Notes: generated by a model from the letters alone, not told the origin. Numbered from the stretch's first letter, positions 1 to 8,480 are shown. The stretch: 64,000 nt of DNA from Oceanisphaera sp. IT1-181 (GCF_033807535.1 NZ_CP136856.1:1173001-1237000); one strand, 5' to 3'. Numbers and translations: made by a program.

Positions 1-291
1 ACTGAGTACTTGAGTGAGGCTGTAGGCTTAAATCAGCGAGAAATGGCACGCTATGAAGCCTTCTTTGAAAGCCAAGGCATTAGCTACGTAAAATCCCGCG
101 CTAACTTTATTACCCTGGACCTTAAGCGTGATGCGACTCCTGTGTATGAAGCTTTGTTGCGCGAAGGCGTGATAGTGCGACCCATCGCCGGCTACGGCTT
201 ACCGACGTGCTTGCGCATCAGTATTGGACTTGCACAGGAAAATCAACGCTGCATAGAAGCGTTGGCTAAGGTGTTGAGTAACGGCGCTTAA
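1..291 (+). CDS. hisC: Histidinol-phosphate aminotransferase, C-terminal fragment
   Basis: This frame is open from base 1, so only the last 96 codons of a gene that begins outside the window are present. The product resembles the C-terminal small domain of HisC-type PLP aminotransferases, which convert imidazole-acetol phosphate and glutamate to histidinol phosphate. Typical of that region are the stretch around GVIVRPIAGYGLP and then LRISIGLAQEN, where the family has its conserved arginine that binds the substrate carboxylate. The gene precedes aroA, as in several gammaproteobacteria where a HisC paralogue contributes to aromatic amino-acid synthesis. The fold family is secure; HisC versus another aromatic or histidinol-phosphate aminotransferase paralogue cannot be settled from the fragment. 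Confidence 0.8.
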   Translation, partial: TEYLSEAVGLNQREMARYEAFFESQGISYVKSRANFITLDLKRDATPVYEALLREGVIVRPIAGYGLPTCLRISIGLAQENQRCIEALAKVLSNGA

Positions 292-437
292 TGTCAGGTT
301 TTTAATTAAAGCGCTGAATTAAAGTGCTTAGCTAAACCGGTGCGATGGCGCGCAGGGCCAGTAAGCTTGCCCTGCGCCACCCCTCCTGTTAACGTCTTCA
401 TAGCTCAGTTGTGTTTATTCTTACCTCTAGGAATCAT

Positions 438-1718
438 ATGGAAAGCCTTAAACTATCTCCCATTGCTCGGGTGGAGGGCACGGTTAATTTGCCCGGCTCT
501 AAATCATTGTCAAACAGAGCTCTGTTGCTGGCGGCTCAAGCACAGGGTATTACGCACCTGACCAACCTGCTCGACAGTGATGACACGCGTTATATGCTAG
601 ATGCGCTTAGGACGCTGGGGGTGCAGTATGAATTGTCGGCTGATAAAACCGAATGTGTGGTGCATGGGTTAGGGCGCGCGTTTAGTGCTGTTGAGCCCAT
701 ATCGCTGTTTTTAGGTAATGCGGGTACTGCCATGCGCCCCTTATGTGCGGCGCTTTGCTTGGGCACAGGCGAGTTTACCCTGACCGGTGAGCCTCGCATG
801 TGGGAGCGACCTATCGGGCACTTGGTAGAAGCCTTGCGTGAAGCGGGTGCAGAAATTAGCTATTTAAAAACTGACGGTTATCCGCCGGTATTTATTAATG
901 GCAAGGGCTTGTGGGGCGGCGATGTGCATATCGATGGCTCTGTTTCAAGCCAGTTTTTAACGGCGCTGTTAATGGCCGCTCCCATGGCCTCAGGCGATAC
1001 CCGGGTGCACATTAAGGGTGAGCTGGTCTCTAAGCCCTATATCGACATTACCTTACATGCCATGAGTCAGTTTGGTGTCGAGCTTGAACATGACAATTAC
1101 CAAACCTTTTATATCAAAGGCAATCAGACCTACGTCTCACCAGGGCAGTTCTTGGTAGAAGGGGATGCCTCGTCGGCTTCTTACTTTTTAGCCGCGGGTG
1201 CCATTAAAGGTAAAGTCCGGGTTACGGGCGTGGGCAGTAACAGCATTCAAGGTGATGTGAAGTTTGCGGATGTATTGGAAGCCATGGGTGCCAAGATCAC
1301 TTGGGGCGATAACTTTATTGAAGCGGAAAATATCGGTCCACTGCGCGCGGTTGATATGGACATGAACCATATTCCCGATGCAGCCATGACGATTGCGACC
1401 ACCGCCTTGTTTGCCACCGGTACCACGCGCATTAGCAACATTCATAACTGGCGGGTGAAAGAAACCGACCGTCTGTATGCAATGGCGACCGAGCTGAGAA
1501 AGTTAGGGGTAGAAGTCGAAGAGGGCGAAGATTACATAGTCGTAACACCGACGGCTGAGTTACAAGAGGCGGAGATTGCCACTTATAACGACCATCGCAT
1601 AGCCATGTGCTTTTCGCTGGTGGCATTAAGCGATACCGCTGTGATCATCTTAGATCCTAAGTGCACAGCAAAAACCTTCCCTGATTACTTCGAACAGCTA
1701 GCCAGTATTAGCTGTTAA
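438..1718 (+). CDS. aroA: 3-phosphoshikimate 1-carboxyvinyltransferase (EPSP synthase)
   Basis: The enzyme joins PEP to shikimate-3-phosphate in the sixth step of the shikimate pathway, in the cytoplasm. The 426-residue product is full length for the family. LPGSKSLSNRALL at residues 18-30 is the N-terminal phosphate-binding signature, and GNAGTAMRPL at 93-102 is the class I (glyphosate-sensitive type) PEP-site motif. The catalytic Asp region is NHIPDAAMTIA near residue 310, and KETDRL and NDHRIAM occur further on. The ATG at 438 is chosen because it starts the conserved N terminus and has an AGGA sequence 5 bases upstream; a longer frame opens at 411 but adds nothing family-like. It lies 146 bp after the hisC fragment, probably in the same transcription unit, and converges on the MerR gene across a GC-rich hairpin. 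Confidence 0.97.
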   Translation: MESLKLSPIARVEGTVNLPGSKSLSNRALLLAAQAQGITHLTNLLDSDDTRYMLDALRTLGVQYELSADKTECVVHGLGRAFSAVEPISLFLGNAGTAMRPLCAALCLGTGEFTLTGEPRMWERPIGHLVEALREAGAEISYLKTDGYPPVFINGKGLWGGDVHIDGSVSSQFLTALLMAAPMASGDTRVHIKGELVSKPYIDITLHAMSQFGVELEHDNYQTFYIKGNQTYVSPGQFLVEGDASSASYFLAAGAIKGKVRVTGVGSNSIQGDVKFADVLEAMGAKITWGDNFIEAENIGPLRAVDMDMNHIPDAAMTIATTALFATGTTRISNIHNWRVKETDRLYAMATELRKLGVEVEEGEDYIVVTPTAELQEAEIATYNDHRIAMCFSLVALSDTAVIILDPKCTAKTFPDYFEQLASISC

Positions 1719-1738
1719 CCAAATAGCGCCGAGCCCCA

Positions 1739-1805
1739 AGCGCCCGGCGCCCAGTTAAAAGAAAACACTGTTCTTTGTTTTCCTTGGTGCTGGGCGCCAG
1801 GCGCT
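1739..1805. repeat. Large GC-rich inverted repeat between aroA and the MerR gene
   Basis: A 16-bp left arm (1739-1754) and right arm (1790-1805) are reverse complements with one mismatch that becomes a G-U pair in RNA. The 35-base loop is AT-rich. There is no T-run, so it is not a classical terminator, although it lies between convergent genes and could block read-through from either side. Its layout (GC-rich arms, a centre containing ACACTGTTCTTTG) resembles other intergenic elements of this window near 13.7, 22.4, 35.4, 52.3 and 63.0 kb. Confidence 0.6.
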
Positions 1806-1816
1806 TAATGCTATGT

Positions 1817-2209
1817 CTAATGATGCTTCATTTTTTCTAGCGTCTCACGAGCTTTAATTTCTGCCGCATCCAGTTCGGCCAGCACTTTAGCAATATCTGC
1901 TTGCTGCTGGCGTAAACTGGCGCGCTTCTCTGCGATCATGGCCACCATGGAATGCAGCTGGGGGCGAGATCTGTGCTCGGCGTCATATAGTTCAAATAAT
2001 TCACGCATTTCGGCCAAACTAAAGCCTAGGCGTTTACCGCGTATGGTGAGGGCCAGTCTAAATTTATCTTTGTGGCTGTAAATGCGCGCATTGCCTTTGC
2101 GTCTTGGAGACAAAAGGCCAAGCTCTTCATAATGGCGCAAGGTACGAGGAGTAATTTCGAACTCATGAGCCAATTCAGAAATACTAAAGGTCACTTCCAT
2201 ATTGGGCAT
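1817..2209 (-). CDS. MerR-family transcriptional regulator, LiuR-like
   Basis: A 130-residue DNA-binding regulator. Residues 7-37 form the MerR winged helix-turn-helix (ISELAHEFEITPRTLRHYEE, then GLLSPRR). RIYS and IRGKRLGFSLAEMRELFELY follow, which match the LiuR type that controls branched-chain amino-acid and acyl-CoA degradation in Shewanella and relatives. The C-terminal half is a coiled-coil dimerisation helix. No cysteine cluster of the metal-sensing MerR members is present. The ATG at 2209 has AAGGAG immediately upstream; a longer frame to 2254 lacks a ribosome site. No liu/ivd genes are next to it, so the target is unknown. It diverges from the unknown gene at 2344. Confidence 0.85.
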   Translation of the reverse strand: MPNMEVTFSISELAHEFEITPRTLRHYEELGLLSPRRKGNARIYSHKDKFRLALTIRGKRLGFSLAEMRELFELYDAEHRSRPQLHSMVAMIAEKRASLRQQQADIAKVLAELDAAEIKARETLEKMKHH

Positions 2210-2343
2210 GACGAACTCCTTACTAACTAGCCAAATATCTTGAGGGCAGACCATACACCTATATCAGGGGGCTGTGAAGTCCGACTTTGACTCCTCAGCG
2301 AGATTACGCCAAGATGGTCATTACTGACAATAGGGGAATAAAC

Positions 2344-2838
2344 GTGTTTATATTCAAGGTGCAGGGGGCGGATGGTGGCCAAGCTGAAATTCGCATACAA
2401 GCACTCGATTGGAGTGAGCAGGGCACTATTACTTTTAGCTGCGATACGGATAAACTGGCCGTGGTACTGCTGACTGATTGTCGCTCTGGTAAAGGATACT
2501 TTGATTTGCTGGCCGGCACTAAGCCGATGTACGTGGAGCAATGGTTAGAGTATTTACAAGAGGCCAAGCAGTTAAGCCAAGTTGAGGTCACTATTCATAG
2601 CCCACTGGAAGCAGGCTATGAAGAGATATGCGGGCTGGACTCGGAGCAAGTAAAAACGCTGCTTAACTTGGTGTATCAAGTAGGGGGCTTTAATCGCCTA
2701 CAAATTATGCGCTATCTCAAACATCGTCATAGCTCAGCCACTATGTCGACTCATTATAACGCTGAAGAGCTCAAGCGTTACCGGCACTTAGGCCAATTGA
2801 TTAATCAATTAATCCGTTTTAAGACGCCTACACCTTAA
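2344..2838 (+). CDS. Uncharacterised protein (164 aa)
   Basis: I do not recognise this family. The frame is open from 2287, but I chose the GTG at 2344 because TAGGGG lies 7 bases upstream of it, whereas the upstream ATGs have no ribosome site. The protein looks cytoplasmic, with no signal peptide or membrane helix. The first half alternates short hydrophobic strands (ITFSCDTDKLAVVLLTD), and the second half is helical and basic towards the end (QIMRYLKHRH, LKRYRHLGQLINQLIRF). It diverges from the LiuR-like regulator, with 134 bp between the two starts, and ends only 9 bp from the convergent csrD-like gene with no terminator between them. Divergence from a regulator suggests possible control by it, which is only inference. 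Confidence 0.6.
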   Translation: MFIFKVQGADGGQAEIRIQALDWSEQGTITFSCDTDKLAVVLLTDCRSGKGYFDLLAGTKPMYVEQWLEYLQEAKQLSQVEVTIHSPLEAGYEEICGLDSEQVKTLLNLVYQVGGFNRLQIMRYLKHRHSSATMSTHYNAEELKRYRHLGQLINQLIRFKTPTP

Positions 2839-2847
2839 TAACTGACC

Positions 2848-4662
2848 TCAAGACAGGGCCTTAAAGTGAGTAAAGTCACTGGGCTTCGCAATTAAGTAGC
2901 CCTGTACCCCATCGATATGCATGGACTCTAGCAATTGCTTTTGCTCCATGGTTTCCACCCCCTCCGCAATCACACGACAGCCTAAGCGCTGAGCTAAATC
3001 GATAATCATGCGTACAAACTGCTGAGTGGTGTGGTCTTGATGCAACAGTTTCACCAGTAAACCATCAAGTTTGACGTAGTCTGGCTTGATCTCTTGTAAT
3101 AAACGAAACGAGCCATAACCATGACCAAAGCGGCTCACCGCATAGCGAGCGCCGGCACGACGGATCACCTCGAGTAAGCGCTTATTGACCTCAAGTTGAT
3201 GCTGTAATACTTGCTCGTCTAACTCAAACACTAACTTTGAAGTAATATCGCGCTCTCGCAATAAAATGCGTTCTAACCAAATTAAAAATGAGCTTTGCTG
3301 CAAACTGGCGGGGGTGAGATTAATGGCCCAGCGTTGCCCCGTTAACGGTGACTGCTTAATTTGCGTCAAGATCACTTCAATGATTTTCTGCTCGAATTGC
3401 ATCGACATATTCAGGCGCTGCAACATGGCGAACACTGTGCTGGCGGGATAAGTGCCGCCACTGGTATTGGGGAAGCGCGTATAAATCTCGTTATAACCCT
3501 GCATTTCCGACTTATAAATTTGCGCGGGCTGTACTTGCAATAACACTTGATTGTCATCCAGCATGCTTTGTAAACGCTGACGCCATTGGCTCTCACCCAT
3601 AGACTCGTCTTCGTCTTGCTTAAGCAACATGCTCCAACTATTAGGCTCCTCGCCCTGTGCTTGTGCCAGCGCTAAATCGGCGCGTGTGAGTACATGCTCA
3701 GCGCTTTGCCCGGGCAATAATTGAGTAAAGCCAATGTAAGCGGCGCAAGTCAGCTCATGAATATGCTGATAATGATATAACTCTTGCTGCAACCTATCCC
3801 CAAGGCGGTGGGCTAAGGGCTCACATTGCCCTTTAAACAACACGGCGATGTCTGTGCCACTGATGCGATAACCGTGAGCGCCTATCTCTGGCTGAATGAC
3901 CTTGCGCACGATCTTGACGATGTCTTGTAAGTACTGATCGCCGGCCTGAAAGCCTTGCTCGATATTAATGCTTTGCAGACTACTGGCGCGCACTATCATC
4001 AAAGTGGAACTGGCCAGATGATTGTCGTCGTTGAGCAGCAGCGCCAAGTCGCGGCGAAAGGCAAAACGGTTACCGAGCAGCGTTAGGCTGTCTTGAAAGC
4101 TTTGCTGTTGTGCCGCGTGTAATTCTCGCTTAAAAATACTAAGCTGCTGATCATAGTTTTGATGTAAGTTAACAATAGCGTTGGCAATGGGATGCTCGTG
4201 ACGGAAGTTATTGGCTTCTGGGTCTAGCAGCATATTCTGCAAGTGAGCATGCTCAACGTTATAAATCTGACGCCAGCGACGATAGAGTGTGATAAAAATC
4301 AGTAGATTGGCCACTAGCAAGGGTAGGGTAACCCAAACCCATTGCTGATTAGCGGCCTTGGTATCAAGCCGATAAAATAGGAGCGTTTCACCTTGAGAGT
4401 ATTGTTGGTTGGCACCTAATTGGCCAAACCACCAAGCGGGTGCGGGATCGGTTAAGGGCTGATCGCTTGTGGTATTAACTAATCCGGCCAGAGCGGCAGT
4501 TGCAGAATCAGAGCTTGAAGTGGCGGTTAATTGACTGCTGATAATTTGCGCTTGTTGCTGCAAGGCGGAGTAGCTGGCCCACCAAGGCACTAAGATGCTG
4601 AGTAACAGCATAATAAAACCAGATAGCAGTAAAGCCTGACCAAAGGGAGCTCGTTCCCGCAT
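2848..4662 (-). CDS. csrD: CsrD-like membrane protein with degenerate GGDEF and EAL domains
   Basis: The 604-residue protein has an N-terminal membrane anchor (hydrophobic segments near residues 10-28 and 108-128) enclosing an extracytoplasmic loop, followed by GGDEF and EAL domains. Both active sites are destroyed. SGTDI (about 268-272) stands where GGDEF should be, NEI (about 391-393, in GYNEIYTRF) replaces EAL, and SRFGHGYGSF replaces the usual DDFGTGYSS metal site. AEGVET and QGY remain. This pattern and the size match E. coli CsrD, which does not handle cyclic-di-GMP but promotes RNase E decay of CsrB/CsrC sRNAs. The ATG at 4662 is preferred (AAGGA 8 bases upstream) over a GTG at 4668. 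CsrD identity is inferred from architecture; an unrelated degenerate GGDEF-EAL protein is the alternative. Confidence 0.72.
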   Translation of the reverse strand: MRERAPFGQALLLSGFIMLLLSILVPWWASYSALQQQAQIISSQLTATSSSDSATAALAGLVNTTSDQPLTDPAPAWWFGQLGANQQYSQGETLLFYRLDTKAANQQWVWVTLPLLVANLLIFITLYRRWRQIYNVEHAHLQNMLLDPEANNFRHEHPIANAIVNLHQNYDQQLSIFKRELHAAQQQSFQDSLTLLGNRFAFRRDLALLLNDDNHLASSTLMIVRASSLQSINIEQGFQAGDQYLQDIVKIVRKVIQPEIGAHGYRISGTDIAVLFKGQCEPLAHRLGDRLQQELYHYQHIHELTCAAYIGFTQLLPGQSAEHVLTRADLALAQAQGEEPNSWSMLLKQDEDESMGESQWRQRLQSMLDDNQVLLQVQPAQIYKSEMQGYNEIYTRFPNTSGGTYPASTVFAMLQRLNMSMQFEQKIIEVILTQIKQSPLTGQRWAINLTPASLQQSSFLIWLERILLRERDITSKLVFELDEQVLQHQLEVNKRLLEVIRRAGARYAVSRFGHGYGSFRLLQEIKPDYVKLDGLLVKLLHQDHTTQQFVRMIIDLAQRLGCRVIAEGVETMEQKQLLESMHIDGVQGYLIAKPSDFTHFKALS

Positions 4663-4772
4663 AGCCACAATCCTTGTTAAAACGGGGTATATAAAGAGGT
4701 GATGAGTATAACTGAGACAGTGTTACATAAAACGAAAGGAGTGCTTTCTAGGACGTAGGATAAGATAGAAAT

Positions 4773-4848
4773 TGGCTCCCCTTGCTGGACTTGAACCAGC
4801 GACATACGGATTAACAGTCCGGCGTTCTACCAACTGAACTAAAGGGGA
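4773..4848 (-). tRNA. tRNA-Asn(GTT), array copy farthest from the promoter
   Basis: The minus strand folds as a 76-nt tRNA with encoded CCA. The acceptor stem is TCCCCTT/AAGGGGA, the T-loop is GTTCAAGTC, and the anticodon loop CTGTTAA has anticodon GTT. It is the last of four copies in the transcript and is separated from its neighbour by a 72-bp spacer that differs from the other spacers. Confidence 0.97.
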
Positions 4849-4920
4849 AGAGGTTTACACTTAGTTTGCCTTGCTGTTTTTGTTACTAATTTTTACTACT
4901 AGTTTCTTCATTACTAAAAT

Positions 4921-4996
4921 TGGCTCCCCTTGCTGGACTTGAACCAGCGACATACGGATTAACAGTCCGGCGTTCTACCAACTGAACTAAAGGGGA
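4921..4996 (-). tRNA. tRNA-Asn(GTT), array copy
   Basis: Identical in its 76 bases to the copies at 4773, 5037 and 5153. A 40-bp spacer identical to the next one follows it, so this copy and the next two form an exact 116-bp repeat unit. Confidence 0.97.
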
Positions 4997-5036
4997 ACAG
5001 GTAAACTTTTTATTACTGTTTTCTTACTACTAAAAT

Positions 5037-5112
5037 TGGCTCCCCTTGCTGGACTTGAACCAGCGACATACGGATTAACAGTCCGGCGTTCTACCAACTG
5101 AACTAAAGGGGA
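5037..5112 (-). tRNA. tRNA-Asn(GTT), array copy
   Basis: Same 76-base sequence, anticodon GTT and encoded CCA. It lies exactly 116 bp from the copies on both sides, which points to tandem duplication of tRNA plus spacer. Confidence 0.97.
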
Positions 5113-5152
5113 ACAGGTAAACTTTTTATTACTGTTTTCTTACTACTAAAAT

Positions 5153-5228
5153 TGGCTCCCCTTGCTGGACTTGAACCAGCGACATACGGATTAACAGTCC
5201 GGCGTTCTACCAACTGAACTAAAGGGGA
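5153..5228 (-). tRNA. tRNA-Asn(GTT), promoter-proximal array copy
   Basis: Same 76-base tRNA. It is the first gene of the array; its 5' end lies 25 bp downstream of a consensus -10 element on the minus strand. Confidence 0.97.
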
Positions 5229-5253
5229 ATTGCATTGCTTGAATGCGAGCCGA

Positions 5254-5282
5254 ATGTTAATGGCTACCCCGTTAGCTGTCAA
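5254..5282 (-). promoter_or_regulatory. Sigma-70 promoter of the tRNA-Asn array
   Basis: On the minus strand TTGACA (5277-5282) and TAACAT (5254-5259) are separated by exactly 17 bases. The sequence just after the -10 is TCGGCTCGC, a GC-rich discriminator as expected for stringently controlled stable-RNA promoters. The first tRNA begins 25 bp downstream. Confidence 0.75.
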
Positions 5283-6009
5283 CACTCAAAGTCGCTTTGT
5301 CATTGAAATTAGTTTGTTTGCTGCAAGAGTAAGCAAAAGCCGCTGAAATCTGCAGCACTTGGCGAGTAGTGCGCCAATTTAACTGTGTGCTGATTGTTTA
5401 TTGACCAGTCATTGGGGGGGACGTTAATGCTGCAAGCAGGGCATGGTAACCGAGTAGCCTTACTCTACAATTGCGATGATCTGCTGACACTTTCAATACT
5501 GTAAAGAGCAGGTGTGTTTGGGCGGCAGAAAACGTGAGCGTATTCCTGCTTACTATTAAACAGCCTCAATATAGCGCAAAAGGATGGCGAGCTTAATGGG
5601 TGAGCGTAATTATTTTATTTAGAGTGCTTACTCCAGTAAAAGATTAAAGGGATATCAGGGCAAAGGCAGATTAGTAAACTAATGGGCGTTGGTGTCATCT
5701 TTCTCTGTCATGTGAATGTAGTAAACACACCGTAAGATATAGGTTTAAATTTAACGGCTTGGTAGTCTGGTGATTCAAGTGAATATGAAAACTAACGGCA
5801 TGCAATTTTATCACTGGGTACTGCGTTTTCCTTAATGAGATTAAGTACTTCTGTGGAGCGGCTTGGATGTAAATTTTGATTTGTTTTTTAAGTGCTGTTA
5901 AATAAATTTCATTTGTTATGAAAATAAGATTATAGTGTTCTGGTTACTGAGTGTGAATAGTTGACTTTCGGGTCTGGTATTAATAAAAACGCGCAGAAAA
6001 ATAATAAAC
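5283..6009. other. Gene-free region upstream of the pha operon
   Basis: About 730 bp without a convincing coding frame. It becomes AT-rich from about 5880, where it must hold the pha promoter region. I see no tRNA, repeat or clear operator, apart from the candidate promoter and hairpin listed separately. Confidence 0.6.
5961..5989 (+). promoter_or_regulatory. Candidate promoter of the phaBAPC operon
   Basis: TTGACT (5961-5966) and TAAAAA (5984-5989) are separated by 17 bases, about 70 bp before the phaB start. The -35 is good and the -10 is mediocre, so this is a candidate only. Confidence 0.4.
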
Positions 6010-6030
6010 AGCTCAGTATGGAACTGAGCT
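6010..6030 (+). promoter_or_regulatory. Leader hairpin before phaB
   Basis: AGCTCAGT (6010-6017) and ACTGAGCT (6023-6030) form an 8-bp stem with a 5-base loop in the mRNA leader, 22 bases upstream of the phaB ribosome site region. It has no T-run. Possible roles are mRNA stability or a small operator; both are inference. Confidence 0.45.
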
Positions 6031-6061
6031 TGTGCAGTAATCCCACACAAGGAGTGATTTA

Positions 6062-6814
6062 ATGACGGATAAGAAAATTGTACTGGTTACCGGCGCCGCT
6101 GGCGGAATTGGTACAGAAGTATGTCGCATGTTCTTAACTAATGGCTACAAAGTAGTTGCGACTCACCGCCCAGGTAAAGAAAAAGAAGCACAGGCTAAAC
6201 AATGGCTACAAGAAGAAAAACTGGACGGACAAGATATTCAATTATTAGCTCTGGATGTGAGTGATCATAGTGCCGTGAGTGAAGTGCTGGCCGAGAAGCT
6301 ACGTGAGCTGGGTCGTATCGATGTATTGGTGAACAATGCGGGTATTACTCGTGACACCACCTTCAAGAAAATGACGTTGGACCAATGGCAGCAAGTCATG
6401 GATACCAACCTCAACAGCCTGTTCAGCGTAACACAGCCGGTATTTAACCAAATGTGTGAGCAAGGCTCTGGCCGCATTATCAATATCTCTTCAGTTAACG
6501 GCTTGAAAGGTCAATACGGTCAGGTGAACTACTCAGCGGCTAAAGCCGGCATGATTGGTTTTACTAAAGCCTTAGCGGCCGAAGGCGCGCGTTTTGGTGT
6601 GAGTGTAAACGCAGTTGCCCCAGGTTACACAGCGACACCAATGGTTACCGCTATCCGCGAAGACGTACTGGATTCTATCAAGGCGACTATCCCCCTTAAG
6701 CGCCTAGCAACCACGGAAGAAGTTGCTGGTGCGGTACTGTATCTGGCAGGTGAATACGGCGGTTACGTGACAGGCGAAACGCTGTCCGTGAACGGCGGCC
6801 TGTACATGCAATAA
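6062..6814 (+). CDS. phaB: Acetoacetyl-CoA reductase
   Basis: A short-chain dehydrogenase that reduces acetoacetyl-CoA to (R)-3-hydroxybutyryl-CoA with NADPH, giving the monomer for polyester synthesis. The 250-residue protein has the nucleotide-binding TGAAGGIG (10-17), NNAG (91-94) and the catalytic set Ser143/144, Tyr157 and Lys161 (YSAAK). The segment INISSVNGLKGQYGQ and the C-terminal GGLYMQ are typical of PhaB rather than FabG. AAGGAG lies 8 bases before the ATG. It is the first gene of phaB-phaA-phaP-phaC, the order also found in Vibrio, which strongly supports the role. Confidence 0.96.
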   Translation: MTDKKIVLVTGAAGGIGTEVCRMFLTNGYKVVATHRPGKEKEAQAKQWLQEEKLDGQDIQLLALDVSDHSAVSEVLAEKLRELGRIDVLVNNAGITRDTTFKKMTLDQWQQVMDTNLNSLFSVTQPVFNQMCEQGSGRIINISSVNGLKGQYGQVNYSAAKAGMIGFTKALAAEGARFGVSVNAVAPGYTATPMVTAIREDVLDSIKATIPLKRLATTEEVAGAVLYLAGEYGGYVTGETLSVNGGLYMQ

Positions 6815-6859
6815 GCACTAAAATTCGGCTATTTATTATCAATGGAGTGAAAGTTATTT

Positions 6860-8068
6860 ATGTCTGAACCTGTATATATTGTTGCTGCAAAGCGTACCCC
6901 GATTGGTAGTTTCTGTGGTGCATTAAGAACTGTTCCCGCCGCAGAGCTGGCCGGTATTGCGATTAAAGGTGCGTTGGCTCAAGCAGGCCTGGCACCTGAG
7001 CACGTTAATGAAGTGATTGTTGGCAACGTGATCAGTGCCGGTCAAGGCATGGGCATTGGTCGTCAAGCGGCACTGGCTGCGGGCATTCCCGTTGGTGTTC
7101 CAGCCTACAGCCTGAACATGGTGTGCGGCAGTGGTATGAAAACCTTAATGGACGCTTGTGCGCACATTAAAGCGGGCGATGCGGATATCGTGGTTGCTGC
7201 GGGTTGTGAAAACATGTCACAAATCCCTTTTATCGCTAAGGGTGATTTGCGTAACGGCCATAAAATGGGCGACATGGCCTTGAGTGATCTACTGATCAAT
7301 GACGGCTTAACCGATGTGTTCAATAAGTACCACATGGGTGTGACCGCCGAGAACGTAGTTGCGCAAGAAAATATCAGCCGTGACGAGCAAGATGCCCTTG
7401 CAGCCGCGAGCCAAAACAAAGCGGTAGCCGCGATTAAAGCGGGTCATTTTAAAGATGAAATCGTGCCGGTAGAAGTTAAAACGCGTAAAGAAACCATTAC
7501 CGTTGATACAGATGAATATCCGAAAGACGGCACCACTGTTGAGTCTTTAGGACGCTTGCGCCCTGCATTTAAAGCCGATGGTTCAGTAACAGCAGGCAAT
7601 GCCTCTGGTATTAACGACGGCGGCAGTGCCATTATCGTGGCTAGCAAGTCAGCGGTTGAAAAGTATGGCTTAACTCCGCTCGCCGAAGTGGTTGGCTACG
7701 GTCAAGGTGGCATAGACCCTACCATTATGGGTCTGGGTCCAGTACCTGCTATCAAGCAAGCGTTATCACGCGCTAACTTGACGCTGGCACAAATGGAGCG
7801 CTTAGAGCTTAACGAAGCCTTTGCTGGCCAAGCTTTGGGTGTGGTAAGACAGTTATCCACTCAGCATGATATTGCCGAGCAGACGTTATTGGAAAAAACT
7901 AACGTCAACGGCGGCGCCATTGCTTTGGGTCACCCCTTGGGGGCGTCAGGTAACCGAATTTTGGTTACTTTGCTGCACGAATTGCAACGCAGCCAAACTG
8001 AGCTAGGCTTAGCGTCATTGTGTGTTGGCGGCGGCATGGGTACGGCTGTTATCCTCAAGCGAGTGTAA
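6860..8068 (+). CDS. phaA: Acetyl-CoA C-acetyltransferase (beta-ketothiolase)
   Basis: This thiolase condenses two acetyl-CoA to acetoacetyl-CoA, the entry step of PHB synthesis. The 402-residue product has all catalytic signatures: the acyl-accepting Cys89 in NMVCGSGMK, His358 in GGAIALGHPLGASG, and Cys388 in CVGGGMG. Length matches biosynthetic thiolases (about 390-400). It starts 45 bp after phaB, with a GGAG site before the ATG at 6860, so it is probably cotranscribed. Context favours the biosynthetic PhaA role over a degradative acetyl-CoA acetyltransferase. Confidence 0.96.
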   Translation: MSEPVYIVAAKRTPIGSFCGALRTVPAAELAGIAIKGALAQAGLAPEHVNEVIVGNVISAGQGMGIGRQAALAAGIPVGVPAYSLNMVCGSGMKTLMDACAHIKAGDADIVVAAGCENMSQIPFIAKGDLRNGHKMGDMALSDLLINDGLTDVFNKYHMGVTAENVVAQENISRDEQDALAAASQNKAVAAIKAGHFKDEIVPVEVKTRKETITVDTDEYPKDGTTVESLGRLRPAFKADGSVTAGNASGINDGGSAIIVASKSAVEKYGLTPLAEVVGYGQGGIDPTIMGLGPVPAIKQALSRANLTLAQMERLELNEAFAGQALGVVRQLSTQHDIAEQTLLEKTNVNGGAIALGHPLGASGNRILVTLLHELQRSQTELGLASLCVGGGMGTAVILKRV

Positions 8069-8108
8069 TACACGCAGTTATTGGCTTCTTTAAGAAGGAA
8101 ATAAAGCA

Positions 8109-8441
8109 ATGTATACCAATATGTTCCAGAATTTTAATAAAGACAGCGACAAGACCTTTGCGCCGGTGCTGAAATTTAACCAGTTGGTCGCAGATAACTT
8201 TACGGCATTGACTAATTTGCAATTGGATGCAGCACGTCAATACGCTGAAATTGGTCTGGCGCAGCTGCAGTTAGGTAGTCAGGTTAAAGATGCGCAGTCG
8301 TTAGTTAATATGGGGACTAAGCAATTAGAAACCATGACCCGCATAAGCCAGCAAATGATGGAAGATGCTAAAAAATTAGCAGATCTTGCACAAGAGTTTA
8401 AAACTGGACTAGAAACTATAGCGACCGACGCACCAAAATAA
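8109..8441 (+). CDS. phaP: Phasin (PHA granule-associated protein)
   Basis: A 110-residue, mostly helical amphipathic protein of the phasin_2 type. The central part reads NQLVADNFTALTNLQLDAAR, followed by heptad-like helices (AQLQLGSQVKDAQSLV, MMEDAKKLADLAQEFK). Phasins coat polyhydroxyalkanoate granules and control their size and number. AGAAGGAAA lies before the ATG at 8109. Position between phaA and phaC fits the Vibrio-type operon. The sequence family is short and poorly conserved, so context carries much of the assignment. Confidence 0.88.
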   Translation: MYTNMFQNFNKDSDKTFAPVLKFNQLVADNFTALTNLQLDAARQYAEIGLAQLQLGSQVKDAQSLVNMGTKQLETMTRISQQMMEDAKKLADLAQEFKTGLETIATDAPK

Positions 8442-8480
8442 ATTCGGTTTAGGGTTAGCCCTTCAGCTAGAACATATTGT

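Noticed and set aside
5103..5285. A 60-codon minus-strand frame across tRNA genes
   Set aside because: It runs through a tRNA-Asn gene and the tRNA promoter.
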